Of a stretch of 64,000 nt of DNA, positions 60,765-64,000 are shown one piece after another (positions within the stretch are counted from its first letter, which is position 1; every line of letters starts with the position of its first letter). The stretch lies in assembly GCA_039725955.1 (NCBI GenBank), contig CP091034.1, positions 1,798,001 to 1,862,000 of the forward strand, read 5' to 3'. The notes beneath the pieces are model-generated. The model made no database searches, was not told the origin of the DNA, and worked only from the letters and a program-made list of their open reading frames with translations. This DNA comes from Sinorhizobium sp. B11. Its GTDB lineage: Bacteria; Pseudomonadota; Alphaproteobacteria; Rhizobiales; Rhizobiaceae. Both the position numbers and the translations under genes were made by a program.

Positions 60765-60983
60765 TCCGTCAATGAATTTATTAGCTGTTTCTCCTCCTGT
60801 CGCCGAGTTCCTCATCGCTTGTTCCGGCGAAGACGACCCGGGCTAGGCGCCTCAAATCGTATTTCATCATCCTCTTGATTTTGGGATAGGTTCGCCCGAA
60901 CGATATCTGAAAGCTGGATTGCGTTGTCCGGGCTCCCAAAACGGCGAGTTCAGTAACGCAGGTGGAGGATGGAGGGGAATTGC

Positions 60984-62096
60984 ATGGCGGAGGTACTGGA
61001 CCTCGACTGCGTCGTCGTCGGCGGAGGGGTCGTGGGGCTTGCGGTCGCGCGCGAACTTGCAATGTCCGGCCGCGACGTGGTTCTTCTCGAGGCGGAGCCG
61101 ATAACCGGCAGCATTACATCGGCCCGCAACAGCGAGGTCATCCATGCCGGGCTCTACTATGCCACCGGCAGCTTGAAGGCTGAACTCTGCGTTGCCGGAA
61201 AACATCGGCTTTACGACTATTGCCGGGAGAGAAATATCCCCCACAGGGCCTGCGGCAAACTCGTTGTCGCGGCGAATGAGGAGGAGGTTGGATATCTTGA
61301 AAAGCTGTCGAGGCAGGCTGCCGCCAACGGCGTCGAAGACTGCTATCTGATCGATGCTGCGGAGCTTGCCCGCAGGCAAGCACAGATCAGGGGCTTCGCC
61401 GCACTTGTCTCGCCGTCAACCGGCATTATCGACAGCCATAGCCTCATGCAGGCCTACATCACGGATATAGAGGCGAATGGCGGAGCCGTTATCTGCAATT
61501 CTCCAGTCATCGACGGTGAGTTCACTGCCGACAAGGTTCGCCTCGCAGTCGGCGGCCGCGATCCGGTAGAGATCGAGACACGCCTTGTGGTCAATGCCGC
61601 CGGCCTGAATGCCTGGGCGCTGTCAGAAAGCCTGTCCGGCCTGGACGCCGGCACGATCCCGCCGCGTCACTACGCCAAGGGATGTTATTTCGCTCTGTCC
61701 GGCGGTGCGCCCGCAACGCAACTGATCTACCCCGTCCCTGAGCCCGGCGGTCTCGGAGTGCATCTGACACTCGACCTTGCTGGCCAGGCACGTTTCGGTC
61801 CTGATGTCGAGTGGATCGAGACGATTGACTATGACGTCGATCCGCGCCGCGCAGACAAATTCTATTCCGCAATCCGCCGCTATTGGCCCAATCTGGCGGA
61901 TGGCGCGCTGCAGCCCGCCTATTCGGGTATCCGTCCGAAAATCGCCGGACCAGCCATAGGCGGCAGCGGCGACTTTGTGATCCAGGGGCCGGAGCAAACC
62001 GGTCACCCCGCCTACGTGGCACTCTACGGAATTGAAAGCCCCGGCCTGACCGCCTCGCTCGCCATCGGGCAGAGGGTGGCAAGACTTGCCGGATAG
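60984..62096 (+). CDS. FAD-dependent oxidoreductase, L-2-hydroxyglutarate oxidase-like
   Basis: A 370-residue DAO-type flavoenzyme. The start ATG follows GGAGGGGA and gives MAEVLDLDCVVVGGGVVGLA, with the FAD dinucleotide-binding loop GGGVVGLAVAREL and the characteristic VVLLEAEPITGSITSARNSE. ARNSEVIHAGLYYATGSLKA is the signature of the LhgO/L-2-hydroxyglutarate oxidase group, and the C-terminal GIRPKIAGPAIGGSGDFVIQ fits. The physiological substrate could be L-2-hydroxyglutarate or a related hydroxyacid or amine. No operon partner. Confidence 0.92.
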   Translation: MAEVLDLDCVVVGGGVVGLAVARELAMSGRDVVLLEAEPITGSITSARNSEVIHAGLYYATGSLKAELCVAGKHRLYDYCRERNIPHRACGKLVVAANEEEVGYLEKLSRQAAANGVEDCYLIDAAELARRQAQIRGFAALVSPSTGIIDSHSLMQAYITDIEANGGAVICNSPVIDGEFTADKVRLAVGGRDPVEIETRLVVNAAGLNAWALSESLSGLDAGTIPPRHYAKGCYFALSGGAPATQLIYPVPEPGGLGVHLTLDLAGQARFGPDVEWIETIDYDVDPRRADKFYSAIRRYWPNLADGALQPAYSGIRPKIAGPAIGGSGDFVIQGPEQTGHPAYVALYGIESPGLTASLAIGQRVARLAG

Positions 62097-62336
62097 ACAA
62101 TCTTCTGTCGTCCGCCGGCTTTGATCGAGCGAGAGCCGTAGAGATCCTATCGACCAAAGTTTCTTCTCTGATAATGCAAATTGAGAATGCTCCGGTTCCA
62201 GGTGATTTAATATTAGGTCTAGCGCATGTAATGACGTGGCAATTTTACTTAAATTTCATGCTTAACTACTTATTAATGAGCGGCTTGCGCAGTTGAGGCG
62301 ATAAACTATGCTTGCTCCCAATAAAGGGAGGATATG

Positions 62337-62453
62337 ATGTTCAATAAGAGCTTGCTGATGCCGGCTGGCTTTGCCGCATTGGCCTTTTCCGGCCTGATGT
62401 TTCAGATCGCGACACACGCACTCTCGACGCCAGTGACGGTGCTTCATCCCTGA
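62337..62453 (+). CDS. 38-residue small hydrophobic peptide
   Basis: GGGAGG lies five bases before the ATG at 62337. The product MFNKSLLMPAGFAALAFSGL continues through one hydrophobic stretch (FQIATHALSTPVTVLHP) and ends. It resembles a short signal- or membrane-type peptide. A second ATG three bases upstream is too close to the ribosome site. It has no homologue I can name; the strong ribosome site is the main support. Confidence 0.55.
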   Translation: MFNKSLLMPAGFAALAFSGLMFQIATHALSTPVTVLHP

Positions 62454-62534
62454 CGCCGGCAAACCGCTGCCGCGACGGAACTTATTTCGATTGTGCGCGT
62501 TTTATTTCACGTTTTGCCTAGGAGGGAGATCACT

Positions 62535-62789
62535 ATGGAAAACGAAGGTGTGGGTTGGATTGCAGCCATCATCATCGGCGGCTTCGCCGGATGGCTGGCG
62601 GAGAAATTCATGAACAGCAACATGGGCGTGTTCATGAACATATTGCTCGGCATCATCGGCGCGATTGTCGCCAACTGGATTCTCGGTATCCTTCATATCC
62701 AGCCGTTGACCGGCTGGCTCGGATACCTGGTCACGGGTTTTGTCGGGGCATGCATCCTGATCGCGCTCGGGCGCCTCGTCCGCCGCTGA
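62535..62789 (+). CDS. GlsB/YeaQ/YmgE-family stress membrane protein
   Basis: An 84-residue protein with three membrane helices: GWIAAIIIGGFAGWLAEKFM, MNILLGIIGAIVANWILGIL and LGYLVTGFVGACILIALGRL. The family (transglycosylase-associated) is common in general stress responses. The ATG at 62535 follows GGAGGGAG at a good distance and is preferred to the GTG at 62493. A terminator shared with the convergent DUF883 gene lies downstream. Confidence 0.93.
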   Translation: MENEGVGWIAAIIIGGFAGWLAEKFMNSNMGVFMNILLGIIGAIVANWILGILHIQPLTGWLGYLVTGFVGACILIALGRLVRR

Positions 62790-62820
62790 CCTGACACGGA
62801 AAGATCGCTGGAAAGATTGA

Positions 62821-62847
62821 AAAGCCGGACGTCCTGCGTCCGGCTTT
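62821..62847. terminator. Bidirectional terminator between convergent genes
   Basis: AAAGCCGGACG/CGTCCGGCTTT with a 5-base loop, T-run after it on the plus strand (TTTTTT) and a T-rich start on the minus strand, between the GlsB-like and DUF883 genes. Confidence 0.9.
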
Positions 62848-62852
62848 TTTCA

Positions 62853-63134
62853 TTATCGGCGGCTGAGGAGACCGAAGAGATAGGCGACGCCTGCCGTGAT
62901 GGCAATTGCGGTCAGGGGCTCTTCACGCACCTTGTCGCGGACGCGCTCGGTCATGACAGAGGCTTCGTCGGCCACTGCGGTCTTTGCGCCCTGCCCCAGC
63001 GCGATCACGCTCTCCGAAAGGCGGGCCAGATCCTCGCGCAACGCAGCAACCTGCGCGGACAGATCTTCGGCGGCAACTTCAGCCTTGACGCGCGCAGCGG
63101 TGGATTCGGCGGAAGCGGTTTTCAATTCGGCCAT
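62853..63134 (-). CDS. DUF883/ElaB-like membrane-anchored protein
   Basis: A 93-residue protein starting MAELKTASAESTAARVKAEV (ATG at 63134, preceded by CAGGAG). It is mostly an amphipathic helix (LSAQVAALREDLARLSESVI) and ends in one membrane segment and basic residues (AIAITAGVAYLFGLLSRR). This is the ElaB/YqjD pattern: a C-tail-anchored protein that in E. coli binds ribosomes in stationary phase. The frame further upstream (to 63275) has no ribosome site. Confidence 0.85.
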   Translation of the reverse strand: MAELKTASAESTAARVKAEVAAEDLSAQVAALREDLARLSESVIALGQGAKTAVADEASVMTERVRDKVREEPLTAIAITAGVAYLFGLLSRR

Positions 63135-63352
63135 GGTCTGCTCCTGTTTGATGGAATGCCGCTTCAACGAAATGAAGACTGGAAAGGTTCCGCAATGTAG
63201 CATCTTTTGTCGCTCGCGGCGGGTCAGCGAGAGCGTGTGCAAGCCTCGCAAGCTTTTCGTGCGACAAGCCTTCATTTCCTCGCAGCTTTGTTTTATGGAA
63301 CGACGAATGTCTGCCCTTCCGGGGCCAATGATAATGCGAGGTTTGCGTTTCC

Positions 63353-64000
63353 ATGTTCCATTTTCTGAGAAGAGCTGCTCAGACCTGGGTTGCCAAGCTG
63401 CTCCTGCTCCTCCTCGTCGCCTCCTTCGGCATCTGGGGCGTGTCGCGTGAGCTGATAAGCGGCGGCAACAGCACGACGGTGGTCACCGTCGGCGACCAGC
63501 ATGTGGACGTCAACGAATTCCGCCTCGCCTATCAGCGTCAGATTGCGTCTCTGAGCCAGCAGTTCGGCATGCGGCTCACACCCGAGCAGGCGCGCGCTTT
63601 CGGCGTTGAACAGCAGGTCCTCGCCCAGCTCGTTGCCGGCGCCTCGCTTGATCAGCTTGCCGATGACATGGGGCTCGGTCTTTCCGAGGACCGTCTTGCT
63701 CAGCTGATCGGTGACGATCCGGCTTTCAAGGCAGTCAACGGCCAGTTCGACCGCTCGCTCTTCACCTCGCGTCTGCGCAATGCCGGCATTCGGGAAGACG
63801 ACTATATCAAGGATCGCAGCAAGCAGGCTGTCCGCAGCCAGATCATCGAAGCCGTTGCCAACGGCTTCCAGGCGCCCGCGACGCTCGTCAACGCGCTGAA
63901 ACTCTATGGCAGTGAGAGCCGCAGCGTCGATTACCTGCTGCTTACGAACGCCAATATCGAGCCGATCAAGGCGCCGGCCGATGACGTGCTCTCCAAATGG
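63353..64000 (+). CDS. ppiD: PpiD-like peptidyl-prolyl isomerase, 3' end cut by window
   Basis: The start MFHFLRRAAQTWVAKLLLLL provides a single N-terminal membrane anchor (PpiD type), followed by the SurA_N-like chaperone domain (GDQHVDVNEFRLAYQRQIAS, then FGVEQQVLAQLVAGASLDQL). The parvulin domain would lie beyond the window edge. PpiD is an inner-membrane folding factor for exported proteins. 216 of about 630 residues are visible. Confidence 0.9.
   Translation, partial: MFHFLRRAAQTWVAKLLLLLLVASFGIWGVSRELISGGNSTTVVTVGDQHVDVNEFRLAYQRQIASLSQQFGMRLTPEQARAFGVEQQVLAQLVAGASLDQLADDMGLGLSEDRLAQLIGDDPAFKAVNGQFDRSLFTSRLRNAGIREDDYIKDRSKQAVRSQIIEAVANGFQAPATLVNALKLYGSESRSVDYLLLTNANIEPIKAPADDVLSKW

Noticed and set aside
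60630..60815. 61-residue minus-strand frame over tRNA-Ser
   Set aside because: It is the common spurious translation of a tRNA (RWDSNPRYGF), not a gene.

Overview
The window is chromosomal DNA from an alphaproteobacterium of the order Rhizobiales, most likely Rhizobium or a close relative. Supporting this are the uvrA/ssb divergent pair with a GTTC-N7-GTTC LexA box, the block gyrA-coaD-ppi-ppi-queA-tgt, the run metG-tatD-MBL and holB-tmk-dac-rlpA, high G+C content, and a dispersed intergenic repeat of rhizobial type.

Layout. 1-3475: uvrA (cut by the window edge) divergent from ssb, with an SOS box between. About 3475-29673: a 26-kb genomic island inserted between the convergent ssb and marC genes, with no tRNA at the junction. 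It begins with a translationally coupled six-gene operon (three tyrosine recombinases, two small proteins, a RecD2-like helicase). Next come a Gabija-like OLD nuclease/UvrD helicase pair, an XRE regulator divergent from a cytosolic FtsH-like zinc protease with twin palindromic operators between them, and a type III restriction-modification cluster (SNF2/PLD-type helicase, DUF4391, HNH nuclease, Mod, gamma-glutamylcyclotransferase-like protein, Res). In that last cluster DUF4391 and Res are frameshifted while Mod is intact. 29675-41000: core genes marC, gyrA, a pseudogene, three tiny membrane-type genes, coaD, two cyclophilins, queA, tgt, a DUF4864 protein, a FabF-type ketosynthase and an HxlR regulator. 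41000-50960: accessory core, with a secreted RTX-tailed glycoside hydrolase, fdhA, small hypotheticals, an M16 protease, an IS30 remnant and a DUF2161 protein. 51149-64000: TerC, the metG-tatD-MBL operon, a TSUP permease, holB-tmk, a D,D-carboxypeptidase-like protein that lacks all three catalytic motif residues, rlpA, tRNA-Ser(TGA), an FAD oxidoreductase, small stress-type proteins and the start of ppiD.

How it works together. The island looks like a mobile defence island: recombinases for movement, then several candidate anti-phage modules. Preservation of the methylase with loss of the nuclease partners suggests the restriction function has been lost or is switched off. The most unusual items are the recombinase-trio/helicase operon, the XRE/FtsH-like module with operators two helical turns apart, and the apparently dead penicillin-binding-protein homologue in the tmk-rlpA region. 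All functions are inferred from reading motifs; no database search was run.
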